NCBI RefSeq assembly: GCF_019391655.1
Contig: NZ_JAHXPQ010000002.1
Location: 620,001 to 684,000 of the forward strand
Direction: 5' to 3'
DNA: 64,000 nt
Source: Mucilaginibacter rivuli
GTDB taxonomy: Bacteria > Bacteroidota > Bacteroidia > Sphingobacteriales > Sphingobacteriaceae
Position numbers and translations under genes: made by a program. Each line of letters opens with the position of its first letter. Positions within the stretch are counted from its first letter, which is position 1. Shown here in pieces: positions 35,106-43,822 of this stretch. The notes under the pieces were generated by a model, which was given only the letters and a program-made list of their open reading frames with translations, was not told the DNA's origin and made no database searches.

Positions 35106-35369
35106 ATGAGATTAAAAACTATTGAAAAGCTGTGCTGTCCGTTTGATAAAAGTGACCTTGAATTACAGGTTTTAGTAAAAGATACAGAGCAAAATGTAAT
35201 TGAAGGTATCTTAAGCTGCACTACCTGCAAGCGTAAATACCCTATTGTATACGGTGTTCCCATTATGGCACCTGATGATTATCGCCAGATACCTTTAGAG
35301 CAGCCTATTATGGAGCAATGGAAACTGGAGCATGGCATTAGCGATACATTATTATTGCCAAAGGAATAG
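35106..35369 (+). CDS. Trm112-like zinc-ribbon protein
   Basis: An 87-residue Trm112/DUF343-type protein. The zinc ribbon is formed by LCCPFDKSDLEL near the N-terminus and LSCTTCKRKYPIVYGVPIM in the middle. In eukaryotes and archaea Trm112 binds and activates class I methyltransferases; bacterial relatives are less understood. Being the last gene of an operon that starts with a class I methyltransferase, it may serve as that enzyme's partner. This is inference from co-location only. Confidence 0.82.
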   Translation: MRLKTIEKLCCPFDKSDLELQVLVKDTEQNVIEGILSCTTCKRKYPIVYGVPIMAPDDYRQIPLEQPIMEQWKLEHGISDTLLLPKE

Positions 35370-35370
35370 C

Positions 35371-36417
35371 TTAATGTAACAGGGATAGTATTTCCTTTAT
35401 AGAAAAGCGTGCCCCGCACACAAATTCATCGGCAGCGCCGTAATAAATGGTGAGTTCATCGCCGTTTATGATATGACCATTTGTGAAAACCACAAAGCCG
35501 AAAAAGCCACTCAGTTCGTAATTCTCCGTCGGTACCATAATTGGGTCAATTGTGCGGGCAATAACTTTTGATGGATCATTTAGGTCCATCAAAAAAGCGC
35601 CGAGGCAATACTGGTGTTCTTTATTAGCCCCATGGTATATTTCCAGCCAGCCCTGTTCTGTTTTAATGGGAGCGGCACCGGCTCCAACACGCGCGCTATC
35701 CCAATGTCCGGGCCTGCTTTTTATAATGCATTGATGGTTACCCCATAGTTTTCCGTCTTCAGATTCGGCAAGCCAGATATAATTTCCACCTATTTCTTTG
35801 CTACTGGGACGGTGCAGGGCGTAATATTTACCGTTTATTTTTTCTTCAAAAATTGCACAGTCTTTATTGTGTGGTGGGAATATCATTCCGGCGTTTTCAA
35901 AAATCTTCCAGTCTTTTGTAGTACGAAGGCCAACACCAACGCCACTATCAGATACTGCTGTATAAGTGAGGTAATATGTTTCGCCAATCTGGCTTACCCG
36001 GCAATCTTCTATACCAAAACGCTCGAGGTAACCAATGCCGAAAAGCGATGCGTTGCTTTCAGGTTCTTTAAAATAGATACCATCATCAGAACACAATAAT
36101 CTCAAATGAGAGATGGTAGTGAGGTAATCTAAACCCTTATAATTGAGGATCCGTGAATCTGTCGCGATCAACTCCGGATGATTTAGCGGCACTTCTATAA
36201 TTTCAGTATTACCAGTAGCGTTTAGTGCTGGAAAGTTAATGAAACCTTCCTTTTGAGCAATGGTTTCTGCTACCCTTACCAATAACCAGGTCTTCCCTTC
36301 AAATTTAAATACGCCCGGATTCAATAAGCATACCACCTGGAACTCTTCGCGACTGGGGGTTATATCTTTAGGTAACAATAAAGGGTTTTGCGGGAAACGG
36401 CGGGCAATATCTTTCAT
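35371..36417 (-). CDS. GH130-family glycosidase/phosphorylase
   Basis: A 348-residue five-bladed propeller enzyme of GH130, which cleaves beta-mannosides with phosphate or water. GIEDCRVSQIGETYYLTYTA contains the conserved general-acid Asp. HNKDCAIFEEKINGKYYALHRP, SRPGHWDSARVGAGAAPI and YYGAADEFVCGARFSI are further family segments. There is no signal peptide, so it acts in the cytosol. It converges with the thiamin-regulated operon (1-base gap) and is transcribed away from the second GH130 gene. The neighbouring GH130 and GT4 genes suggest a shared mannoside pathway; the linkage is unknown. Confidence 0.85.
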   Translation of the reverse strand: MKDIARRFPQNPLLLPKDITPSREEFQVVCLLNPGVFKFEGKTWLLVRVAETIAQKEGFINFPALNATGNTEIIEVPLNHPELIATDSRILNYKGLDYLTTISHLRLLCSDDGIYFKEPESNASLFGIGYLERFGIEDCRVSQIGETYYLTYTAVSDSGVGVGLRTTKDWKIFENAGMIFPPHNKDCAIFEEKINGKYYALHRPSSKEIGGNYIWLAESEDGKLWGNHQCIIKSRPGHWDSARVGAGAAPIKTEQGWLEIYHGANKEHQYCLGAFLMDLNDPSKVIARTIDPIMVPTENYELSGFFGFVVFTNGHIINGDELTIYYGAADEFVCGARFSIKEILSLLH

Positions 36418-36581
36418 ATCTGTTCAACAGTATTCAGAAGGAAGGGTTTTGAGAGAATACATTTTAGTATCTGATGTAAACCTTAAAAAAATGCTATGCG
36501 AACAGAACAAATGCAGATTTAAATTGTAATTATATGTACTACTAATGCGTGGCAAGTATACTTACAAAAATTTTTCGAGTC

Positions 36582-36782
36582 ATGAAGAAAAAGGATCAAA
36601 AACAATACAAGTTTATCAACAACGAAACTGATAATATCATTTTTTTCCTTACCATCCCTGAGGATGAACCAGATCCTGAAAAAATACTTGAAGAAACACG
36701 CCAGAAGCTTGCCGTTGAAAATGGAATCTATATCGGCAATGTTCATTATATCACAGTGAGTGATCACGAGTTTGATGAATAA
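36582..36782 (+). CDS. Small acidic protein (66 aa), unknown function
   Basis: The ATG at 36582 gives 66 residues: a basic start (MKKKDQKQYKFINNE), a predicted strand (NIIFFLTIP), an acidic helix (DEPDPEKILEETRQKLAVEN) and a last strand ending YITVSDHEFDE. The beta-alpha-beta pattern looks like a genuine small domain. A longer frame from 36549 is possible but its leader looks poor. It lies 57 bases before the large GH130 gene and may be co-transcribed with it. No family is recognised. Confidence 0.5.
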   Translation: MKKKDQKQYKFINNETDNIIFFLTIPEDEPDPEKILEETRQKLAVENGIYIGNVHYITVSDHEFDE

Positions 36783-36839
36783 TAATTGCCTGATTTGATC
36801 TTTCAATAGCTATCTCTTACCTAATAATTTAACTAATTT

Positions 36840-38306
36840 ATGCGTATTACAGTAGAAAGACAGCCGATAAGGGTTTCGCCAGATGCCAAACGTGTAATTG
36901 CCCGGTTCTTTTTTAGTGGTGAACAAAGGGCCAAAGAAGTTATAGGCCGAGTAATGAGTTTGGACGAAGATCAGGTGTTTGCCCTGGTATCTCCCTTGCT
37001 ACAGGAATTTTCCAAGCGCCATCGCAATATAACAAGGATATTATATAAACACTGTAATCGTGTTCAGCAGATAGCTGAAAGTATGGGCATTGATTTTGAG
37101 GAAGTTAAACCATTCAGAAAACTTTTGATCGGTGCTTACTTTACTCACGAGTATTCAATCGAATCAGCAGCCTTCTTTAATCCATCCATAGTAGAAGATC
37201 CCGATCAGACAGAATTGGATGCGGGGCAAAAAAGGGTAATCATCAGCTTTCGAGCGGTGGGCGAGGGGCACATTTCGTCAATAGTTTTTCGCCGCGCGGT
37301 TATTGATCAGGGTAATCGTATACAGGTTTTACCCGTAGGCAATTATGTTGATGAGGCTTCTGTTGTACGAAGTACTACTTATGAAAAGAGACTTTTTTTT
37401 GAAAAGATAGTTACCGCGCGCATTGATAATGACGTGGTAAAAGAGCTTGAAGAAAAAATGACCGATAAGTTTGATTATACTACATTGAGAAGTATTATAC
37501 TTGAAATGCAGCGCAAGCAAACAGATGATTTTAAAAGAACAGAATATGAGAAAATACTGTGGCTTTCAGAATCGTATAACGAACTGACTTTCTCTTTAGA
37601 TACCGATATTTCAGACAGGGTAATATTCCCGGTATCAGAACTTGAACGGAAAGGTATTGAGGATGCCCGTTTTGTTAAGTTTGTTGATAACGACGGTACG
37701 GTTATTTACTACGCAACTTACACCGCATTCGATGGTGCGCTCATTATCCCTAAATTGCTCCAAACATCGGATTTTTGTACTTTTAAGATAAGGCCACTCC
37801 ATGGTTCGGGTGCATTAAACAAAAACCTGGCTTTGTTCCCGCGCCGTATTAATGGTAATTATGTGATGCTTTCGCGGATAGATGGTTGTAATAATTACAT
37901 CATGTATTCAAGGAACATTAATTTATGGGAAAACCCGATGAAACTACAGGAACCATTACATCCATGGGAGTTTACACAGATAGGTAACTGCGGTTCGCCT
38001 ATTGAAACGGAACATGGCTGGTTGGTAATTACCCATGGGGTAGGGCCAATGCGTAGATATTGCCTTGGCGCAACTTTGCTTAAAATTGACGACCCGTCGG
38101 TTGAGATAGGCAGATTAAAAGAACCCTTACTTGCGCCTAACCAGGATGAACGTGAAGGGTATGTGCCCAACGTGGTATACTCATGCGGTGGAATAATTAA
38201 TAAGGGTAAACTAATATTACCTTACGGCCTTTCTGACTACTCATCCTCTTTTGCCGTTATCGATCTTAAAGAGTTACTCGATAAAGTGATCACAGACTCC
38301 CAATAA
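36840..38306 (+). CDS. Large GH130-family protein with N-terminal extension
   Basis: A 488-residue cytosolic GH130-type propeller. The extra N-terminal region of about 190 residues is mainly helical (LQEFSKRHRNITRILYKHC near 57-75) and contains a strand motif GEGHISSIVFRRAVI. The catalytic-Asp motif is GIEDARFVKFVDNDG (about 277-291). ALFPRRINGNYVMLSRIDG and TEHGWLVITHGVGPMRRYCL follow. Known GH130 phosphorylases act on beta-1,4- or beta-1,2-mannosides, and the extension matches larger subgroups. It converges on the GT4 gene through a shared bidirectional terminator. Confidence 0.85.
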   Translation: MRITVERQPIRVSPDAKRVIARFFFSGEQRAKEVIGRVMSLDEDQVFALVSPLLQEFSKRHRNITRILYKHCNRVQQIAESMGIDFEEVKPFRKLLIGAYFTHEYSIESAAFFNPSIVEDPDQTELDAGQKRVIISFRAVGEGHISSIVFRRAVIDQGNRIQVLPVGNYVDEASVVRSTTYEKRLFFEKIVTARIDNDVVKELEEKMTDKFDYTTLRSIILEMQRKQTDDFKRTEYEKILWLSESYNELTFSLDTDISDRVIFPVSELERKGIEDARFVKFVDNDGTVIYYATYTAFDGALIIPKLLQTSDFCTFKIRPLHGSGALNKNLALFPRRINGNYVMLSRIDGCNNYIMYSRNINLWENPMKLQEPLHPWEFTQIGNCGSPIETEHGWLVITHGVGPMRRYCLGATLLKIDDPSVEIGRLKEPLLAPNQDEREGYVPNVVYSCGGIINKGKLILPYGLSDYSSSFAVIDLKELLDKVITDSQ

Positions 38307-38321
38307 AATTCTAATGCTTGT

Positions 38322-38364
38322 AAAATAAAAAGGGTTACCCAAAACGGGTAACCCTTTTTATTTT
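38322..38364. terminator. Bidirectional intrinsic terminator
   Basis: A perfect 19-bp stem (38322-38340 and 38346-38364, core AAGGGTTACCC) with a 5-base loop. A/T runs on both sides give T tails on either strand. It separates the convergent GH130 and GT4 genes. Confidence 0.9.
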
Positions 38365-38379
38365 GTACCCGGCATGCTA

Positions 38380-40656
38380 TTAAGCCGCAGATATATTTAT
38401 TTGAGGTACAATTGAATTTGTGGTTGCTTCATCTTTAGCTTTAGATGCTTTTACCACAGCCAGGTGCGATATCAGGTAGGCTAAAGTACTCTCTGCTCCC
38501 TGGTTACGGTTAATGCCCATCAATTGCAGGCCATCGCTGCATCCCTTGGTTTCTTCATCATAAAGCGCCGACCAAAGAGAATTTTCGCCCAGAAACCACA
38601 AATATACCGAGAACGCGCGTTTTAAATATTTGGCATCGTTGGTAATTTCGTGAGCTTTAGCATAAAGTAATGCCATCCCCATAGTTTCTATTGCTTGTTG
38701 GTCGTATAGTGGCGTTTCTCCGTTTTTGTAAAACCAGCCATCATTACCAATCGGGTTAAGGTATTTTTTAGTTAAGGTATGCCCCTCTAAAAATCTGATC
38801 GACTCGAAAGCTATGTTCATTACATTTTTATCACCCGTAATTTCGGCAGAGTGCAATAGTGATAACGGAAGTATAGCATTATCATACGTCAGATTATCCT
38901 CGTACCAATTCCAGTTCTCATCATTAGCCGCATTGTAGGCTATTACCATTTTATTGGTTAAGCTATGTAATGCATTTTGCATACCGTGATCTGTAGGGTA
39001 TACTTTGAGGTAGTAACTTATACCTATTAATGTATTGCTCATTCCTCTTATATACTTCAGCTTATCAAAGTGCGGCGCTGCTTTGCGGAACATTTCTACC
39101 CCAAGCTCAGCATAAGAGTTATTTGGCGAATTAGCTATAAGGCAACCTAATGACCATATGGTACGGCCAAATGCATCTTCAGATCCAATTTCATCCAGGT
39201 ATTGCCTGCTGTAACTTAAAAAGTTACGGAAACTGCCATCATCATTTTGCATGTAATGGATAAAGCTTAAGTAGGTAGGCAGTAGCTTTGTCGCATCCTC
39301 TTTCAATTCTTCCTGTGCCATTAACGCCATAATAAGCGCCCTTGCATTATCATCAATACAATAGCCTTCTTTCCAGTTTGGTATACCGTATTTAGCGTGC
39401 TGTATAATGCCGGTACTATCGGTAAGGCATTTAACATAATCCAAACTTAATTCAGGCATCATTTCAACACCCATTATCTGGCGGAGCAGTTTTTCGCTCA
39501 TATCCGGTTTGGTAATGGCATCGTCAAGAATATCAATGTAATGGCCGCCAATAACTGGCCATCTCAGTTTCAGGCCATATTGGTAAGCCCTCTCTTTAAT
39601 CTCCAGTCTTTTTTCATCATTGCCAAGCAGATCGTTAACTGTTTCTGCCAGCCCGGTCTCATCTTTAAAATCAAATAAGCAGCCACGGCCTTGGGCCAAT
39701 AACTCGGTAGCATGCCAGTATGGCGTTGATACCACGGCCGAACCCGCGCCAACCGCATACGATAATGTTCCGCTGGTTATTTGCGCCTCATTTAAATAAG
39801 GTGTTACATATACATCGGCAGCGCTGATATAATCGATCAGTTCTTCTTCGGTAACGTACCGATTTACAAATGCCAGGTTATTTTTAACCCCCAATTGTTC
39901 AGCGAGTTCTACCAGGTGCTCACGGTATTCTTCGCCCGAGTTTTTTATAATGCCCGGGTGTGTGTTTCCCAGTATCATATATAAAACATCCGGGTTTTGC
40001 TCCGCTATTTGAGGTAAGGCTTTAACTACCGTTTCTAAACCTTTGTTACGGCTTATCAGGCCAAAGGTTAACAGTATTTTACGATTTGTAAATAAAGGGT
40101 TAGCTTTTACCGGATTTACCACAGGTGATTCAATATCCGGTACGCCGTGCTCAATATAACAGATCTTATCGCGGGCAATATCATATATCTCGGTTAAAAA
40201 TTTTATGGCTATTTTACCCATTACCACCACCTTATGCGACTTTTTCGCAATATTCTGGATAATGGTTTTTTGCTGGTATGATGGGTTTTTTAACACCGTA
40301 TGTAATACGGTTATTAAAGGTTTTTCTATCTGGTAAATAAGCGGTAATACGTATATGCCGCTATCGCCGCCATAAATGCCAAACTCATGCTGTAATATAC
40401 AGGCGTCAGTATCCGATGCGTTAATATGATCGGCAGCTTTGGTATAATCACCCAAAGTTTGTTTTCTTATGATGAATTCAACTTCGGGCGGGTATGCATA
40501 TTCATCTAACTCTCCCTCGTTTAAAGCAATAACGGTAGTTTTATTCTCATTGTTATCACCCGAAAAGTTGGATGCTACTGCAGCCATCAGGTTTTTATTA
40601 AAAGTAGCGAGCCCACACTCACGTGGTGGGTATGTTGATACATACGTTAAATTCAT
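38380..40656 (-). CDS. GT4-family glycosyltransferase fused to a helical C-terminal domain
   Basis: A 758-residue cytosolic protein. Residues about 1-385 are a GT-B glycosyltransferase of family 4: TYPPRECGLATFNKNL at the acceptor side, YIEHGVPD, LTFGLISRNKGLE, and a donor-site stretch EAQITSGTLSYAVGAG. Residues about 390-740 form an alpha/alpha-barrel-like domain (YCIDDNARALIMALM, SEDAFGRTIWSLGCLI, DGWFYKNGETPLYDQQAIE) resembling glycoside-hydrolase toroids. Such fusions occur beside GH130 genes in related Bacteroidota. It could build a mannoside that the GH130 enzymes phosphorolyse. Donor and acceptor are not known. Confidence 0.85.
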   Translation of the reverse strand: MNLTYVSTYPPRECGLATFNKNLMAAVASNFSGDNNENKTTVIALNEGELDEYAYPPEVEFIIRKQTLGDYTKAADHINASDTDACILQHEFGIYGGDSGIYVLPLIYQIEKPLITVLHTVLKNPSYQQKTIIQNIAKKSHKVVVMGKIAIKFLTEIYDIARDKICYIEHGVPDIESPVVNPVKANPLFTNRKILLTFGLISRNKGLETVVKALPQIAEQNPDVLYMILGNTHPGIIKNSGEEYREHLVELAEQLGVKNNLAFVNRYVTEEELIDYISAADVYVTPYLNEAQITSGTLSYAVGAGSAVVSTPYWHATELLAQGRGCLFDFKDETGLAETVNDLLGNDEKRLEIKERAYQYGLKLRWPVIGGHYIDILDDAITKPDMSEKLLRQIMGVEMMPELSLDYVKCLTDSTGIIQHAKYGIPNWKEGYCIDDNARALIMALMAQEELKEDATKLLPTYLSFIHYMQNDDGSFRNFLSYSRQYLDEIGSEDAFGRTIWSLGCLIANSPNNSYAELGVEMFRKAAPHFDKLKYIRGMSNTLIGISYYLKVYPTDHGMQNALHSLTNKMVIAYNAANDENWNWYEDNLTYDNAILPLSLLHSAEITGDKNVMNIAFESIRFLEGHTLTKKYLNPIGNDGWFYKNGETPLYDQQAIETMGMALLYAKAHEITNDAKYLKRAFSVYLWFLGENSLWSALYDEETKGCSDGLQLMGINRNQGAESTLAYLISHLAVVKASKAKDEATTNSIVPQINISAA

Positions 40657-40904
40657 GTGTAGTAATTAGTTTGTTAAAATATTAGCTTAACTAACAGGGG
40701 TAACCTAATTAATTGCCCAATTAATTGTAATGGTTATAACTACAACAAGCAATTGTGGTGAATTGTTTACCGAAATAAATTATTTTATTAACTAACAGGA
40801 AAGTTGGTGATAGTTGATATTAAACAGGTATATAATTAAATATACCGTAAAAACACCTTGTAAATTCAGGTATTATTACCCGGTTTTATAGGTTATGCTT
40901 AAAA

Positions 40905-40912
40905 TATCTTTG
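40905..40912 (+). promoter_or_regulatory. -7 promoter element in the 295-base gap before the 96-aa gene
   Basis: TATCTTTG matches TAnnTTTG and lies 39 bases before the start at 40952. No clear -33 element is visible. The rest of the AT-rich gap 40657-40951 shows no gene or strong hairpin. Confidence 0.4.
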
Positions 40913-40951
40913 ATATGTAAATGTAAGTATTAACCTTAAAACCAAACAGAT

Positions 40952-41242
40952 ATGTCACAGATTGTATTACATGGCGATTTTACCGGAGGTACCGGTGCTG
41001 TTGCCTGGGATGTTGCCGGAATAAATAATGGTTACCACGCTCATCATGTTGAAAACGGAAGTTTTAATAGCCCTATAACGCTTCCGCCGGGTTTGTATAA
41101 TGTTGTGTTGCAAGGTAGTTGCGCGGGCTCCCTCAGGTTTAATATACAAGGGAATATCAACTTTTGCTCGCCACCGGTGCCTGATGATATTGACGGGAGC
41201 GGCAGTGTTTTTAACAGGGGGTATACAATACATGTAATTTGA
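40952..41242 (+). CDS. Small Gly/Asn-rich protein (96 aa), unknown function
   Basis: A 96-residue protein without signal peptide, beginning MSQIVLHGDFTGGTGAVAWD. It contains repeated beta-strand-like stretches (PGLYNVVLQGSCAGSLRFNI) and an acidic DDIDGSGS turn before a final strand. It looks like a small all-beta domain. It ends 4 bases before the 374-aa exported protein gene, so the two probably form an operon. No family is recognised. Confidence 0.6.
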   Translation: MSQIVLHGDFTGGTGAVAWDVAGINNGYHAHHVENGSFNSPITLPPGLYNVVLQGSCAGSLRFNIQGNINFCSPPVPDDIDGSGSVFNRGYTIHVI

Positions 41243-41246
41243 ATTT

Positions 41247-42371
41247 ATGAAAAAGATACTTTCAATTATGGTATTAACAGCCATATGCAAAATAGCATGC
41301 GCACAGGTTGTAAAAGATAGCGTGCGGATAAGCGATATGAATAATGCCAAAACAGCAAGCAGGAGCGAAGTATTATCGAATTTGTTTGTTGCACTAACAA
41401 GTTCTTCGAGTCAATCCGACGGCGAGATAAGCTTTAAGGCTACTCCGTTCGGTATCGCTTCGATATTTGATAAGAGCTGGAAAAGTGACAAGAACTATAT
41501 TAAATATAAAACATTGCGCAACATTGAATTAAATACTGCTTTAACTCCTGTCGAAAACTCGCTTACCCAGTTTAAACAGGGAAGCCTGGGGCTAACCATT
41601 GGACTGATTAATAAAAGTGATAAAACACTCGCAAATTATTTTGCTATAGGTGATGTGTTTGCCGATTTTGCAGCTAAACGAAATATTGCAACCAGCAAAG
41701 CAATAGCGCAATTTGTACCGGGTAGTGATAAGCAAATTGAAAAGCTGATAAAAATAAATGCCTCGATAGCTAAATTTTTTGAGAGTAAGGATGCGAACGA
41801 CCTTGATGCTGATTTTTCAAAAGAACTGCAAATACTGATAGGTGGCGGAAGCGTGAAAAATTACGCTTTAACAGCCGATGAGCGGGTTAAAAAGCTGATG
41901 AGAGAGGTAAGCAACGGATCGTTGGTGACATTTACGCCGAACATTAAATATAACCTGCAAAAAGGCATGGCCGAAGCAATTACTTATAAAGCTGATTGGC
42001 AATTTGGAATAGTGAACAGTATTGAAAAAAAACCATGTATGGTTGAATTTTCAGGAACACTCAAAACCGAACGCGATACGCTTAACACTACAGCTAACTT
42101 AAGCCACGTAAGCGCTACAGGAACCGGGGGGATGAATTTTGTTTTGAGACAGGATGAGAAACAAAAATCGACACTTGAACTAAAGCCATATTTTGAATAT
42201 ACAAGGGTGTTTCAGTCAAAATATGAAAAGGAAGATGTTGACGGTTATAAAGCAAACCTTACGCTGCGGCTTAGGTTAACTGATGATACCTGGCTGCCGC
42301 TAACTGTAAAGGTAGACTTGGTTAAACCCAAATTACTTGGCTTTTTAACAATATTCTGGATTGTTAAATAG
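41247..42371 (+). CDS. Exported protein (374 aa), unknown function
   Basis: A signal peptide (MKKILSIMVLTAICKIACAQ) is followed by an N-terminal half with Ser/Thr-rich and helical segments, then a C-terminal half of alternating strands (MVEFSGTLKTERDTLNTTAN, GGMNFVLRQDEKQKSTLELK, ANLTLRLRLTDDTWLPLTVK). The latter could be an outer-membrane beta barrel or a beta sandwich. The final residues are FWIVK rather than a typical barrel-terminal Phe. It is paired with the 96-aa protein gene and convergent with the DUF4403 gene, with a 3-base gap. No known domain is recognised. Confidence 0.65.
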   Translation: MKKILSIMVLTAICKIACAQVVKDSVRISDMNNAKTASRSEVLSNLFVALTSSSSQSDGEISFKATPFGIASIFDKSWKSDKNYIKYKTLRNIELNTALTPVENSLTQFKQGSLGLTIGLINKSDKTLANYFAIGDVFADFAAKRNIATSKAIAQFVPGSDKQIEKLIKINASIAKFFESKDANDLDADFSKELQILIGGGSVKNYALTADERVKKLMREVSNGSLVTFTPNIKYNLQKGMAEAITYKADWQFGIVNSIEKKPCMVEFSGTLKTERDTLNTTANLSHVSATGTGGMNFVLRQDEKQKSTLELKPYFEYTRVFQSKYEKEDVDGYKANLTLRLRLTDDTWLPLTVKVDLVKPKLLGFLTIFWIVK

Positions 42372-42374
42372 TAT

Positions 42375-43664
42375 TTACATTACCATCCGTACCTTAATAC
42401 TCCCTGTAGATAAGGTGCGGATGATGAGTTTTTCGCTCGTTGGATAAATGGTTTGTATATCAAGTTCTTTAATGGATACTTCTGAGCGAATGTTGTTACC
42501 CATATCGCGCGTAAGCTGGCTTTGTAGTTTGCCTTTGTTTTCGGTTAGGAATTTGGTGAAATTATAGGTCGCTTTTTTCCGGATGGCATCAGTTATTTTA
42601 CCGCTGAACATCCATTTGGCAGCTTTTAATATCCAGGCCTTACTTTGCAGATCGAAGGTTAGATCGGGGAAAGATAGTTCATGCGTAACATTATTGTAAG
42701 TAGGTGTGCCCACAAGGTAAACGGTACCCGTGTTGGAGCCTTTAAAATCAACCTGCAGGGCAATTTGTTTGCCTATTCCGGTTACTTTAATATCATCAAC
42801 AATAAAGGTTTTACCCGCAATATCTGTAGTTTGGCCAACCACCTGTTGCTTTATCATGTTGCTGAGGTGATCATAATTCTCAACCAGGTCCAAATAGATG
42901 TTAAAGCCGTTTGCCGGGATATAAGTGCTTAAATTAGGCAATGGTTTTACCGGCTGAGGGCTGCTTATGGTAGTAACTACCGGTTTTGCCGATAGGCCAA
43001 CCGAAAAATTGAGTACTGATCCGCTTAGGTTAAAACTGCTTAGCCTTACTGCCTGCGGGTTAATGTTAAGAAAACCAATATCACCCATTTTAAATTCGGT
43101 GGTAAGGTTTTTCCATAATTGCTCAATGGTTGGCCTTATGTTGTAAGCCGCAATTTTGGTATCAACCTGTTTCCCCAGATCATTTAGTGGTGTGCTTATA
43201 TAGCTTATCAGCCTGTCGGTAACATCAATATTGCCAAAAAGTACATTACAACGATTAATAGGTTTTGGTGCCGGATACAATATCGTTTTAGATTGTAAAC
43301 GAAAATCGGGCAACACGTTTATGGTTGATTGATACGATATTTCCATCTTACGTGGTAGTTCATTGCCCATACCGCATTGTGCCGAAACAACAGGCACAAG
43401 GCATTGCGCACCTGAACCAAATAAAGTTCCGCATTTAGCGCAGTATGATGCGATGAAGCCATAGTTACCCATAAATTTCAGGTTCACAACGTTATTGCTG
43501 CCTGTAATATTAAACGGACTGCGGGTAAATGTATATTCATAACGCAGGCCCTGGCATGGCTGCTGGTTATCTGAAAATTTAACTGGTACCGAGTTCTCCG
43601 CCTGCACAAAATAGCTTTTTAACTCCGCCGAAACCGGTATCTCGATATTAGAGACAGGTTGCAC
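42375..43664 (-). CDS. DUF4403-family protein, probably frameshifted near its lipoprotein signal
   Basis: The main frame encodes 429 residues of a DUF4403 protein (tandem SRPBCC/lipid-transfer-like repeats), with ITDAIRKKATYNFTKFLTEN near the C-terminus. The first usable start is GTG at 43664, which gives no signal peptide. However, the same frame stays open upstream to 43751 and reads TVLKPNAPANTGIDIPKI, typical of the mature start of DUF4403 lipoproteins. A good hydrophobic signal lies in another frame at 43780-43712. A one-base indel, real or a sequencing error, between 43712 and 43751 would explain this. The original gene would then be 43780-42375. Confidence 0.75.
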   Translation of the reverse strand: MQPVSNIEIPVSAELKSYFVQAENSVPVKFSDNQQPCQGLRYEYTFTRSPFNITGSNNVVNLKFMGNYGFIASYCAKCGTLFGSGAQCLVPVVSAQCGMGNELPRKMEISYQSTINVLPDFRLQSKTILYPAPKPINRCNVLFGNIDVTDRLISYISTPLNDLGKQVDTKIAAYNIRPTIEQLWKNLTTEFKMGDIGFLNINPQAVRLSSFNLSGSVLNFSVGLSAKPVVTTISSPQPVKPLPNLSTYIPANGFNIYLDLVENYDHLSNMIKQQVVGQTTDIAGKTFIVDDIKVTGIGKQIALQVDFKGSNTGTVYLVGTPTYNNVTHELSFPDLTFDLQSKAWILKAAKWMFSGKITDAIRKKATYNFTKFLTENKGKLQSQLTRDMGNNIRSEVSIKELDIQTIYPTSEKLIIRTLSTGSIKVRMVM

Positions 43665-43708
43665 TATTTTAGGAATATCAATACCCGTGTTAGCAGGGGC
43701 GTTAGGCT

Positions 43709-43780
43709 TTAGTACAGTACTAAAGGCAATAATAACATGATAATGAACTGCTTAATTTTTGATAAGATATTCGGCTGCAT
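43709..43780 (-). other. Out-of-frame lipoprotein signal segment of the DUF4403 gene
   Basis: From the ATG at 43780 the frame encodes MQPNILSKIKQFIIMLLLPL and then VLY before a stop at 43711-43709. It is a credible signal peptide with nothing to export in its own frame. Adding one T after the codon for the last Leu of LLLPL would give L-C-T-V-L-K-P, a lipobox fused in frame to the DUF4403 body. Confidence 0.45.
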
Positions 43781-43822
43781 AACCGTAAAAATAATAAAGG
43801 TTTTAATTTTATATATTCGGAT

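Noticed and set aside
36519..36806. Minus-strand 95-codon frame opposite the 66-aa gene
   Set aside because: Its translation has poor protein-like composition, while the plus-strand frame has a regular beta-alpha-beta pattern and lies in line with the following gene.
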